Source of the DNA: Sporosarcina psychrophila
GTDB lineage: Bacteria; Bacillota; Bacilli; Bacillales_A; Planococcaceae
Direction of reading: 5' to 3'
Length of the DNA: 64,000 nt
Assembly (NCBI RefSeq): GCF_001590685.1
Contig: NZ_CP014616.1
Coordinates: 4,215,001 to 4,279,000 of the forward strand
Both the position numbers and the translations under genes were made by a program. Under the pieces are notes generated by a model, which saw nothing but the letters and a program-made list of their open reading frames with translations, was not told the DNA's origin and did not search any database. Every line of letters starts with the position of its first letter. Positions within the stretch are counted from its first letter, which is position 1. This document shows, in pieces, positions 26,102-34,366 of the stretch.

Positions 26102-28027
26102 TCATTTCGCAGAAAGTGGTGCATCTCCCGGAATAACCGGCTTTACCTGCTTTTCTTCCCTCGTAAATAAATCTTCTACTTTTTCATAGGATATAGACGT
26201 TTCACCGTTCACTCCATCTAGACGCTCTTTCACCCGTTCAATTGTTTTCACAGGTGATGTGAGTGCGATAATTGCATCTCCCGCGAAGGCCTGTGGTTCA
26301 ATTCTTGGTGTGAAGAATTCAATTGTGCCGTCAGCACGTAAAATGTAAAGCAAAATCAATTTGTCATCCCGCTCACGTAAATATTGTGTGTAACTATATT
26401 GTTTTGTAATTACCGTTTTACGAATACCATGCCCAGCGTTCATCCGCTCTTCCAAATCATAGATTGAAATGGCAGGTGAGAACAACGACTGTCCTCCCGT
26501 TATCGTGAATTCATTAGCTTCGTTCCCGACGTGGAATACCGTCTGATACAAGTTATTACTTCCGAGATGTGGTGCAAAGTCTGAACAAATATGTGCATTG
26601 TACGTATCGGTCTTCGTCATTGCGAGGATATACCGATATGGCGTCAAGTCGAGATGATAGTCGATTTGCTCCGATAGGATATCCCCAACGTAACTATTGA
26701 GTCCAAGCTTTCGAGCATGTGATAGTCCCGCCCAAGACTGATCGATGAGCAGCACATCATTGCCGGTTTCTTTCACCGATTGGGCAAGCTCTGCGGCGAA
26801 TCGGGTGCCCCCAACGAGAAGTACACCTGATTCGTCCGTTGTTGTTAGATTCAGCTTCTTAGCCAAGAAGCCAATCGAAAATCCATGTAAGACCACTGTA
26901 GAGAATACCAGTGCGAATGTCAGCGCCGTCAATAGTTCTGCGTCCTTGTAGCCATTGTCGAGTAGAATCGTCGCGAAATAGCCTGAAACAGTTAGAGCCA
27001 CAATTCCCCTTGGTGCAATCCATCCTATTAGAATCTTTTCACGGATGTTTAACTCCGTATTGATTGTTGCAAGCCAAATCGATAACGGCCTGACGATAAC
27101 TAGCATCGCCAAGACATACAAGATAATATTCAAATTAAAAATTTCGATGAGAATTTGCGGATTAAGTGACGCCGTCAACATGACAAATATACCCGAAATA
27201 AGAAGGACGGAAATATTCTCTTTGAATTGCCGTATGTCATGCATCGACGTCATGCGCATATTCGCCATCGTCATCCCCATTGCAGTTACCGCAAGCAACC
27301 CTGTCTCATGCATGATTTCATCCGCGAAAACAAATGTGAATAAGACGACCGCAAAGAGTACCGGCGCTTTCAGAAATTCTGGAATACCGCCGCGCTCGAA
27401 AGCACTTCCAATGACCCGGGCAGCCCCCCAGCCTAGGAGTACCGCAAAAATAGATGCTGCAAAGAACAACAGCAACGCATTCAATGTCACTTGGCTATTC
27501 AAAAATTTGATGAACTCAAAAGCGAATACCGCAAGCAATGCACCAAACGGATCAACAACAATCGATTCCCATTTCAAGATTGCGGCTGGGCGCGGTTTCA
27601 GCTTCGCCTGCCTCAATAGCGGCAAGATAACGGTAGGTCCCGTAACAATGAACAGACCACCGATTACAAAGGCAACTGCCCAAGAAAGTCCCGCCAAATA
27701 GTGTGCTGCAAGCGCCCCAGCAATCCATGCAATGAATGCCCCAACGGTTACAATACGAGCTATCGGCTTACTAAAGCCTTTAATTTCTTTAAAATCAAGA
27801 TTCAAACTGCCTTCAAACAAAATAATTGCCACGGCAAACGTAATAATTGGACCGAATAGATCTCCCATACTCTCCTTAGGGTTAATAAGACCGAAAATGG
27901 GGCCGACGAGAAGTCCTGCAACAGACATGACAACAATTGCCGGCATCCGAAATTTCCAAGCTGTCCATTGCGATAAAATCCCGATTAAGACAACAAGCAT
28001 TAACTCGAATAATAGTGAATCGAACAA
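26102..28027 (-). CDS. CPA1 cation/proton antiporter with C-terminal TrkA domain
   Basis: 641 residues. Residues 1-390 form 12-13 membrane segments of the Na+/H+ exchanger fold, with ITFAVAIILFEGSLNL and the VVDPFGALLAV ion-site region. About residues 400-520 are a Rossmann-like TrkA-N domain (SGVLLVGGTRFAAELAQSV), and a TrkA-C-like tail follows. This arrangement suggests nucleotide-gated Na+ or K+ export. Start uncertain: TTG 28027 has SD GGAGTG with a 6 nt spacer; TTG 28048 is an alternative. Divergent from the PseG-like gene. Confidence 0.82.
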   Translation of the reverse strand: MFDSLLFELMLVVLIGILSQWTAWKFRMPAIVVMSVAGLLVGPIFGLINPKESMGDLFGPIITFAVAIILFEGSLNLDFKEIKGFSKPIARIVTVGAFIAWIAGALAAHYLAGLSWAVAFVIGGLFIVTGPTVILPLLRQAKLKPRPAAILKWESIVVDPFGALLAVFAFEFIKFLNSQVTLNALLLFFAASIFAVLLGWGAARVIGSAFERGGIPEFLKAPVLFAVVLFTFVFADEIMHETGLLAVTAMGMTMANMRMTSMHDIRQFKENISVLLISGIFVMLTASLNPQILIEIFNLNIILYVLAMLVIVRPLSIWLATINTELNIREKILIGWIAPRGIVALTVSGYFATILLDNGYKDAELLTALTFALVFSTVVLHGFSIGFLAKKLNLTTTDESGVLLVGGTRFAAELAQSVKETGNDVLLIDQSWAGLSHARKLGLNSYVGDILSEQIDYHLDLTPYRYILAMTKTDTYNAHICSDFAPHLGSNNLYQTVFHVGNEANEFTITGGQSLFSPAISIYDLEERMNAGHGIRKTVITKQYSYTQYLRERDDKLILLYILRADGTIEFFTPRIEPQAFAGDAIIALTSPVKTIERVKERLDGVNGETSISYEKVEDLFTREEKQVKPVIPGDAPLSAK

Positions 28028-28163
28028 TGGAATCACTCCGTTCCCCAAATGGAAATAATGTTAGTTTACCATACTGGCAGTTTCAGTCCACTAGAAATAG
28101 ACATATCCCAATCGGTCAATACATAAGGTTATAGGGATGAATTGAACAATCTAGCAAGAAAGG

Positions 28164-29228
28164 GTGATTCCAATAGACGGACAACAAAAGAAAACAGTCG
28201 CCATCCATATTTCCAGGTCGGACGGAAAAGGGACATACCCCGCACGCAGAGCAGCCATGATTACAAACGCCTTGGCTGACGAAATAGATATCGTATACTT
28301 ATGCGGAGTGGATTCTCCGCCAGTGCCCGAGGGATTTAAAGCAATTTCAACCCCAAGCAATGCGCTATTTTTACAGGCACTCGCGTCGATTAAACCTGAT
28401 CTACTTCTCCGCGATAGCGGCTCTACTATTCAAGAGGAGATTGAAAAAATAACTGAACTCGTCCCCTCCATCATCCATTTCGATGATTTCGGCGACGGTG
28501 GTAAATGTGCTGACCTCGTATTCCAGACATTGTATGTCGAATCGAATGATAGTGCGCCAGATCATTACGTACTTGGACGAGAGAGTTTCATTGCTGACGA
28601 ACAAATGGCTTCAGTTAAGCACATTGGACTTCGCAAAGCCCAACTGGGACCTCTTCCCCATTTAGTGATTTCATTTGGCGAAGAGGATGAAGGTAACTTG
28701 ACCTACCGGGCGTTGCGTCATATTATGCAACTTCAAATCCCACTCAAAGTGACCGTTCTCATCGGTGAACAGTATGCCCATGATACAAGTACAATCCGTA
28801 TGATGGCACTCGAAAGGCGGAATACAACCGTATTGGTGCCTCCGTATAACTACGCCGAAATTTACGCCGCAGCAGATATTATTTTATGCGCTTCTGGCTA
28901 CATGCCTTATGAAGTCGCTGTAATGGGTATCCCTTGCGTCGTGCTCGCACAGAATGATTTCGAAGTGGGGCTTGCTTTTCCGAAAGAACAGCACGGTTTC
29001 ATTCATCTTGGTCTCGGTCGAAAAGTAAAACAATCGAGTTTGTTGAACGCCATCATGGAACCCCTCTTGCACGAACCGCTACGCAAAAAAGCGATTGCAC
29101 GACAAACCGCACTCGGGCTTGGGGACGGAAAAGATGCTGTATGCGAAGCGATACGCTATTACCTCGAGTATCCGAAGCGCAATACTAGTGGCGGCGCAGG
29201 AAAAAAAACGTCCGATATGCTACACTAA
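28164..29228 (+). CDS. PseG/SpsG-like GT-B fold protein
   Basis: 354 residues resembling PseG/SpsG UDP-sugar hydrolases and glycosyltransferases of the GT-B fold: N-terminal HISRSDGKGTYPARRAAM, middle IIHFDDFGDGG, C-terminal ASGYMPYEVAVMGIPCVVL (nucleotide-binding region). No pseudaminic acid genes lie nearby, so the substrate is unknown. The start is unclear: GTG 28164 is directly abutted by its purine stretch (AAGAAAGG), and the best-spaced codon after AAAGGGTG is ATA 28173. The stop codon is followed one base later by a dispersed repeat element. Confidence 0.72.
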   Translation: MIPIDGQQKKTVAIHISRSDGKGTYPARRAAMITNALADEIDIVYLCGVDSPPVPEGFKAISTPSNALFLQALASIKPDLLLRDSGSTIQEEIEKITELVPSIIHFDDFGDGGKCADLVFQTLYVESNDSAPDHYVLGRESFIADEQMASVKHIGLRKAQLGPLPHLVISFGEEDEGNLTYRALRHIMQLQIPLKVTVLIGEQYAHDTSTIRMMALERRNTTVLVPPYNYAEIYAAADIILCASGYMPYEVAVMGIPCVVLAQNDFEVGLAFPKEQHGFIHLGLGRKVKQSSLLNAIMEPLLHEPLRKKAIARQTALGLGDGKDAVCEAIRYYLEYPKRNTSGGAGKKTSDMLH

Positions 29229-29229
29229 G

Positions 29230-29413
29230 GAAAAGCGCAAGCGCCTTGGTAGACCCGAAAAGCGCTGGAGGGCCTTAAGATAAAGGCGCTCTTTGCCTTT
29301 AACTTAAGGACTGAAGCGACAGAGGAAGGCAGCTTAGAATCGCGACATCCTGTCGCAAAAGCTGCATGACCCACGTCCTGTGGGCCCAGGGGCTAGGCGC
29401 TGGAGTCTAGACA
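29230..29413 (+). repeat. Dispersed structured repeat, copy 2 (longest)
   Basis: Starts GAAAAGCGCAAGCGCC one base after the stop of the PseG-like gene and ends GGCGCTGGAGTCTAGACA. Contains CCTTAAG..AAAGGC-GCTCTTT-GCCTTT..CTTAAGG and two further hairpins (GCGACA...TGTCGC and CCCACG...TGTGGG) not seen in copy 1. Confidence 0.9.
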
Positions 29414-29468
29414 CTAGGTTAAAAAACTTATACTTTCTAACTTTTAAAAAAGCTGAGGTGTTTTTCTG

Positions 29469-29654
29469 ATGAACAAACGTCAAGTAGAAACAGCAATCAT
29501 GGAACTCAAAATGGACTATATCAGTTTGCAAGGTGATATCGAGAAGCTAGAATCGACCGGTAATGACAGCTTCGTCAAGAAAGCGGAACTGCGTCTTGCA
29601 ACGTTGGAAGAAAGCCTCGCGGAACTGAACAAGCAACTTGCTGAATTTGAATGA
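29469..29654 (+). CDS. SE1561 family small protein
   Basis: 61 residues, entirely helical with a heptad pattern (coiled coil), charged, ending LNKQLAEFE. It fits the small SE1561-type proteins conserved in staphylococci and Bacillales; function unknown. ATG 29469 with SD GAGGTG, spacer 8. Strong terminator at 29657. Confidence 0.78.
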   Translation: MNKRQVETAIMELKMDYISLQGDIEKLESTGNDSFVKKAELRLATLEESLAELNKQLAEFE

Positions 29655-29656
29655 AC

Positions 29657-29691
29657 AAAAAGGCTATCCGGGACAAAGGATAGCCTTTTTG
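29657..29691 (+). terminator. Terminator after the SE1561 gene
   Basis: Stem AAAAAGGCTATCC / GGATAGCCTTTTT, loop GGGACAAA. Confidence 0.92.
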
Positions 29692-29712
29692 TTATGCATT
29701 TTTCCACGTCTG

Positions 29713-29875
29713 TTGATTAACCATCTATTTGCATAAAATACTGGTGAGTAGGGCTTGGAAGAATCCATTTTCACTGGATCATTTCCGGTTCGCTTTCGGC
29801 GAACTAATCACGACATATTTACCGTGAGTCATGTGTGGCTAGAAGTGACTCAGTCATTTCTAGCCACACTTTTTT
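29713..29875 (+). ncRNA. Candidate small structured RNA
   Basis: No coding signal, but a possible promoter (TTGATT 29713, TAAAAT 29734, short 15 bp spacer) is followed by three hairpins: ATCCA/TGGAT, GTTCGC-TTTCG-GCGAAC and CACG/CGTG. An intrinsic terminator comes last (GTGTGGCTAGAA/TTCTAGCCACAC, then T6 at 29870). TGAGTCA (29825-29831) can also pair with TGACTCA in the terminator loop, giving an alternative or pseudoknot fold. There is no plus-strand gene downstream within 4 kb, so a free-standing RNA is more likely than a leader. Confidence 0.45.
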
Positions 29876-30514
29876 CGGTAACCCTGTTGCGAATAGTTGC
29901 CTGTCGTGTACCTACAATGTTCAAGTGAAAAATGCAGTTATGTTTGAAAGAAGCGAATAGATAACTTTCTATAGGGATTGTAAATGCCCGAAGATACAAT
30001 TTCGGGCACTCTTGCACGTTAACAATGCGTTCCTTGCTTACTATTAGCAAAGAGTATGCATGTAATCATGTGTTATTTTATAGAAAGTAACACTTCTTTA
30101 CTAGTAAAAATGAGCAAACCCTAAAGAATATTTCAGCCGCCAAAATTGCATCTTTGGCGGCTTTTATCTAGGTAGATGCCCCTCTATTCTTTCGTCCAAA
30201 AAAGCTTTAGCACTTCGTGTACTGATCTATTTGGTGCGCAACGGATGAAGGAACACCATACGATTAACGACAAAGTCGCATCCCTACATATCCAGACATC
30301 TCGGTAATCGTATAGAAGTCATCCAATCCAAAGCAATCCAAAATCGCCTATACACGTAGCGACCTGTTAGTGTTCATGTTATTCACTGGTTACTTTTTGG
30401 TATTCAACAAGTGTGGCATTTTTCCATTCGACTATAACTGCTGGCAAACCGACTATATATCCTATCTAACCAACTATATCAACTCAAAAACCAGCCATAA
30501 AATTATTGCCCACC
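29876..30514. other. Gene-free stretch with hairpins, possibly decayed sequence
   Basis: Holds a hairpin TGCCCGAA/TTCGGGCA at about 29987-30010 and a plus-strand terminator-like hairpin AGCCGCCAAA/TTTGGCGGCT at 30135-30167. Open frames here are 40-70 codons without SD or recognisable motifs; between 30200 and 30360 the minus strand shows fragments that look like decayed coding sequence. I could not name any parent gene. Confidence 0.5.
30135..30167 (+). terminator. Terminator-like hairpin in the gene-free stretch
   Basis: Stem AGCCGCCAAA / TTTGGCGGCT followed by TTTATC. No upstream gene on this strand. Confidence 0.6.
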
Positions 30515-31975
30515 TCAATAAGTCGTCATTTTCAACAATTTCTGTAAACCATAAATACCTCGTTGGAAGAAAGTGAATCCATCTTGAAATTCTTCCACGT
30601 CAAGCGTGTACAGCGCATCCTCATTGTTCCATAGTCTACTAAAGTATGTGTCTATCTCTTTAGTTAACTCGCTGTCATTCGGAGCAATGATCCGCAGATT
30701 GGCTTCTAGATTATAATTATCGAGCGTGCGCTCAGTTAAATTAGCAGAGCCGTTCGCAATATAGGTTTCCTTAGCTGTCTGAACAACCACGAGTTTTGTA
30801 TGGTATTGACCAATAACCGTATTGTACCAGCGAACATCAATTTTCCCATCCGTTTCTTCCAGCATCTCCTGTACAACCGGCCTGTTCGGCAATCCAGACT
30901 TTTCTTTACCGAAGGAGTTTTCATTCGGGTCTAAAATCATTTTCACATCGACGCCGCGGTTCGCAGCATCGATAAGTGCATTGACAAGATCACGTTTTGC
31001 AATGAAGAACATCCCAATTCGAATTGTATCCCCTTCTTGCGCTTTCGCAATATCTCCAAGAAGCCCATCCAAGATTTTCTTCTCCGTCAAATATTGGACG
31101 GCATAGTTTCCCCCGTTTTGTTCCGGCACTTCTACGCGTGGTAATTTTCCACCATTCGTATAGTTGACGACCGCTTCTTCCGCCTCTAAAATATCGTTCA
31201 GTACACTGCCTTTCACCTTCAATGCCACATTACCGTGAAAACCGCTAGCGTTATGCGGATTTCCTGATGATACCAGTGCTTCTTTATCTGTTACAACGGT
31301 CTTGCGGTGGTTCGCCTTGACATTCAGTAACGTAATGTAAGAAGCCAACGTCATTTTAGGTGCTTCGCTTGACATAGCGTTTGCAATCCAGCTCGTTTTC
31401 TCAATATCCAACCAGCGGAATATCGTCCTGTATAAACCAGAATAAACTGGAATTGAATCGCGGAGCGGATCCAAATCAGTGTAGATGACTTCGATTCCCG
31501 CATCTTCCATCTTTGTGAACCATTTTGTTTCATAAGAACCGTATCCTGTATTCAACGGATCTGTAATAAAAATAATCGGCATATCAGGATGTTGCTGTTT
31601 TTTCTCCACCAGTTTCTTTGTCATTGTTTGTGCGATTTTCGGGAATTCTATGTCTTCATCGTAATAATGATCGAATAGGAAATAATCGAGCACGATAAAT
31701 TGCTCAGCCCGGTCGATCATCGCGTAGACTTCATCGAAAATCGCCAACTCATGCACCATACTGTCCCCGTCTTTGTTTTGTGCATAGGTCAAGTCCGTAA
31801 ACATATCAACTTCGTCCGTCCAGTGCAAATCACCTTCGTATGAAATGCCTTCGGGGAGTTTTTTAAATGTATTCAGTAAAACAACACCTATATAAAAAAG
31901 AGCATACACTGACAGCACTATCACAATAATTCGCTTGCGTTTGCTCCAGCCTTTCTTTTTGTTCTTTTTCAACAC
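30515..31975 (-). CDS. Phospholipase D-like (cardiolipin synthase-related) membrane protein
   Basis: About 486 residues: one N-terminal membrane segment (about 13-33), then two PLD half-domains. The first HKD motif is complete (NHRKTVVTDKE, then SSGNPHN). The second reads YHTKLVVVQ, then NGSANLTE, so the usual Asp is Gln. Distant from ClsA; it may act on membrane phospholipids outside the cell. I place the start at GTG 31975 (SD GGGGA, 7 nt), with TTG 32002 possible. Monocistronic. Confidence 0.75.
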   Translation of the reverse strand: MLKKNKKKGWSKRKRIIVIVLSVYALFYIGVVLLNTFKKLPEGISYEGDLHWTDEVDMFTDLTYAQNKDGDSMVHELAIFDEVYAMIDRAEQFIVLDYFLFDHYYDEDIEFPKIAQTMTKKLVEKKQQHPDMPIIFITDPLNTGYGSYETKWFTKMEDAGIEVIYTDLDPLRDSIPVYSGLYRTIFRWLDIEKTSWIANAMSSEAPKMTLASYITLLNVKANHRKTVVTDKEALVSSGNPHNASGFHGNVALKVKGSVLNDILEAEEAVVNYTNGGKLPRVEVPEQNGGNYAVQYLTEKKILDGLLGDIAKAQEGDTIRIGMFFIAKRDLVNALIDAANRGVDVKMILDPNENSFGKEKSGLPNRPVVQEMLEETDGKIDVRWYNTVIGQYHTKLVVVQTAKETYIANGSANLTERTLDNYNLEANLRIIAPNDSELTKEIDTYFSRLWNNEDALYTLDVEEFQDGFTFFQRGIYGLQKLLKMTTY

Positions 31976-32041
31976 ACAACCATCCCCATTCAAACATACC
32001 AATCTATTTATCTAATTTCCCTCTATTACTTTTTTACAAAC

Positions 32042-32067
32042 AAAAAACACAGCCTCCTTTGGCTGCG
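32042..32067 (-). terminator. Terminator after the ECF sigma gene
   Basis: Minus strand stem GCAGCC / GGCTGT followed by T6. Confidence 0.75.
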
Positions 32068-32070
32068 CTC

Positions 32071-32616
32071 TTATGCAGTGACGTATTCGTGCACTGCTGT
32101 ATCTGCAATCATCAGTTCTTTCAAATACTTTTTCGCGCGGAATAGCCGTGATTTAACCGTACCAATTGAGACCTTCATTACTTCTGCAATCTCAATCAAA
32201 GAATATTGATGTACATAGAAATACTCAATTGTTTTTCTGTAAATAACATCAAGTTCACCAATTTTTTGCTGAACAATTGATTGAATGTCATTTTGCTCTA
32301 GCAATTCCGCAGGTGTCAAACTATCACTCGGAACAAGATCAAGAATCGGCACATCGAGCGTTTCCGGCTGGTTCATCACATGCTTGCTTCTTCTGACATC
32401 TTTGCGGTAACGATCTCGGAATGTGTTCATACAGATTGTTGTAAGCCATGCTTTCATATGGTCGACACTATCCATCCGATCGTTGTAGCGAACGACTTTC
32501 ACCCATACATCTTGCATAAGATCTTCTGCTTCCTCTTTATTACGTGTTAATTTAAGACATAAATGATATATGTAACGGCCATATTCTTCATACAACCCAT
32601 TTAGATTTTTGTTCAT
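32071..32616 (-). CDS. ECF-type RNA polymerase sigma factor
   Basis: 181 residues with region 2 (EEYGRYIYHLCLKLTRNKEEAEDLMQ, about 10-35) and region 4 helix-turn-helix (EIAEVMKVSIGTVKSRLFRAKKYL, about 145-168). Resembles the SigW/YlaC branch. No anti-sigma gene is adjacent, which is unusual for this class. ATG 32616 with SD GGGGG, spacer 9; the longer upstream frame is basic and unlike the family. Terminator directly downstream. Confidence 0.9.
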   Translation of the reverse strand: MNKNLNGLYEEYGRYIYHLCLKLTRNKEEAEDLMQDVWVKVVRYNDRMDSVDHMKAWLTTICMNTFRDRYRKDVRRSKHVMNQPETLDVPILDLVPSDSLTPAELLEQNDIQSIVQQKIGELDVIYRKTIEYFYVHQYSLIEIAEVMKVSIGTVKSRLFRAKKYLKELMIADTAVHEYVTA

Positions 32617-32718
32617 AACATAACGCCCCCGTCTTCTACCTGTTGTTCTCATTATCGGCAATCGGGACCTTTCAAACCATCGTATTCTCTTTCAGTATAC
32701 TTACAAACGTGTAAGCTT

Positions 32719-32835
32719 GAAAAGCGAAAGGCGCCTTCTAGACGCGACAGGCATAAGTCGACCCAGCGACGTGGCGCTCTTTGCCACACAGCTGGGTTGC
32801 TTATGACTCAAGCGGCTGGCGCCTGGAGCTAGACA
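32719..32835 (+). repeat. Dispersed structured repeat, copy 3
   Basis: GAAAAGCG...GGAGCTAGACA. Long hairpin CATAAG/CTTATG, ACCCAGC/GCTGGGT, GTGGC-GCTCTTT-GCCAC. Unlike most copies it does not follow a gene's stop codon on its strand. Confidence 0.88.
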
Positions 32836-32837
32836 TT

Positions 32838-32909
32838 GAAAAGCGCAAGGCATCTTTCGAAGGAATGCATCCTGTGAACCACCATGTATCGAACGCCGGA
32901 CACTAGACA
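32838..32909 (+). repeat. Dispersed structured repeat, copy 4 (short)
   Basis: GAAAAGCGCAAGGC...CACTAGACA, 72 bp, directly behind copy 3; its core hairpin is missing or diverged. Confidence 0.7.
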
Positions 32910-32955
32910 AAAAATATCCCCGTAACGTAACCGTTTTACTCGATTACAGGGATAT
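32909..32955 (-). terminator. Terminator after the CNNM gene
   Basis: Minus strand ATATCCC..TAA / TTACGGGGATAT followed by T6. Confidence 0.75.
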
Positions 32956-32964
32956 GCATGTTAA

Positions 32965-34200
32965 TCAGTTTATACCTTCACTGATTGTAATTGTCATACG
33001 GATAATCCGGTTGCGTTCCATCTCCTCGATTTCAAAACGCAGATGATCGTATGTAAAGCGTTCGCCTTCTTCTGGAACGTGACCAAGCTCTTGCAGTACA
33101 AATCCTCCAAGCGTCTCATGATCCATTGGCAATTCAATATCGAGTAACTCCATCGCATCCACGATTTCAAGCCTGCCATGACAGATTAACCTAGTATCAG
33201 TCTTTTCATAGACAAGTTCTTCTTCATCATCATCTGTCTCATCCTCAATGTCCTGGCCAATCATTTCTTCGATAATATCTTCATGCGTTATCATACCTAG
33301 CGTTCCACCGTATTCATCCAGAACGATTGCCATATGTTTCTTTTTCGACAGCATCATTTTGAATACTTTTTCAACGCTAGCAGACTGCACTACGTAAAAC
33401 GTATTGCGGTCAATTAAATCACCAAGAGTCTGTTCAGGATCAATCGACCATTTGATTAACATTTTCGAATAAAATACACCTAAAATCGTATCCATACTTT
33501 CTTCGTAGACAGGATAACGCGTGTAAGAATGCTCCAAAATTGTGTCGCGAACTTCTTCATACGTCGCTTCAATCGGTAATCCGATGATATCCATACGATG
33601 AGTTTCAAGGACGTCGGACACATCTTTTTCCGCAAAGTCGAGTACTTCCTTCAACCGATTCGATTCGTCCATCTCAAACGTTCCTTCTATAGAAGCAATG
33701 TCAACCATCGAACGGAGGTCATCTTTTGTGAGCGTAGCTTTCGTTACAGCCCCTTTCGAGATGATGCGGATGAATATATTTGTGAAAAGACCAAGTAAAG
33801 CCGTCAAAGGTGTTAGTAACTTCACAAGCAGTGTAATTGACGGTGTAACCATATAAGCGACTCGCTCGGAAAAAGTCGCTGCAATCGTTTTTGGCAATAC
33901 TTCGCCGAAGACAATGATAATAACTGTCAGAATTCCGGTCCAGATTCCGACGCTTAGCCCCTTGTCGATTGCTATCATTGTAACTAAAGTTGGCATTAGA
34001 ATATTCGCAGTATTATTCCCGATAAGTATTGCTGTAATCATACGGTCCGGTTTCGAAATCAGTTTCTGCAGCTTAATCGCATGCCTGTCTCCCTGATCTG
34101 CTCGAAACTGGACCTTTCTCCTGTTTACTGCTGTAAGTGCTGTTTCACTTCCTGACAAGTAAAAAGACAGGAATAAAGATAATCCAAGTGCGATAAACAA
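32965..34200 (-). CDS. CNNM/CorC family membrane protein with CBS domains
   Basis: 411 residues: DUF21 membrane domain (1-180, four segments, with SGSETALTAVNRRKV), two CBS domains (about 195-320) and a C-terminal CorC_HlyC domain (about 335-410). Family members (B. subtilis YhdP, YqhB, YugS; older name hemolysin-like) have been linked to Mg2+ efflux. TTG start at 34200 with strong SD GGGAGG, spacer 8. Monocistronic. Confidence 0.9.
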   Translation of the reverse strand: MFIALGLSLFLSFYLSGSETALTAVNRRKVQFRADQGDRHAIKLQKLISKPDRMITAILIGNNTANILMPTLVTMIAIDKGLSVGIWTGILTVIIIVFGEVLPKTIAATFSERVAYMVTPSITLLVKLLTPLTALLGLFTNIFIRIISKGAVTKATLTKDDLRSMVDIASIEGTFEMDESNRLKEVLDFAEKDVSDVLETHRMDIIGLPIEATYEEVRDTILEHSYTRYPVYEESMDTILGVFYSKMLIKWSIDPEQTLGDLIDRNTFYVVQSASVEKVFKMMLSKKKHMAIVLDEYGGTLGMITHEDIIEEMIGQDIEDETDDDEEELVYEKTDTRLICHGRLEIVDAMELLDIELPMDHETLGGFVLQELGHVPEEGERFTYDHLRFEIEEMERNRIIRMTITISEGIN

Positions 34201-34366
34201 AAGCGATTCCTCCCGGAAATAATTTCATATTTATATATTCAGCCAATTAATAACTTTCAAACAGCATACCATATTATTCATATTTGCGTTCGTCTTTCTT
34301 ACTCACTATCTACATCATCTGCTATACTATTTCTATTCACGAAATTATTTGAAATGAGGGATTGTG

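Larger units (their letters stand above)
32617..32964. other. Gap between sigma and CNNM genes, filled by repeats
   Basis: Carries two tandem dispersed elements (32719-32835, 32838-32909) and the CNNM terminator. No gene seen. Confidence 0.7.

Noticed and set aside
30370..30576. 68-codon plus-strand open frame
   Set aside because: No SD, Asn/Tyr-rich low-complexity product, overlaps the 3' end of the PLD-like gene.
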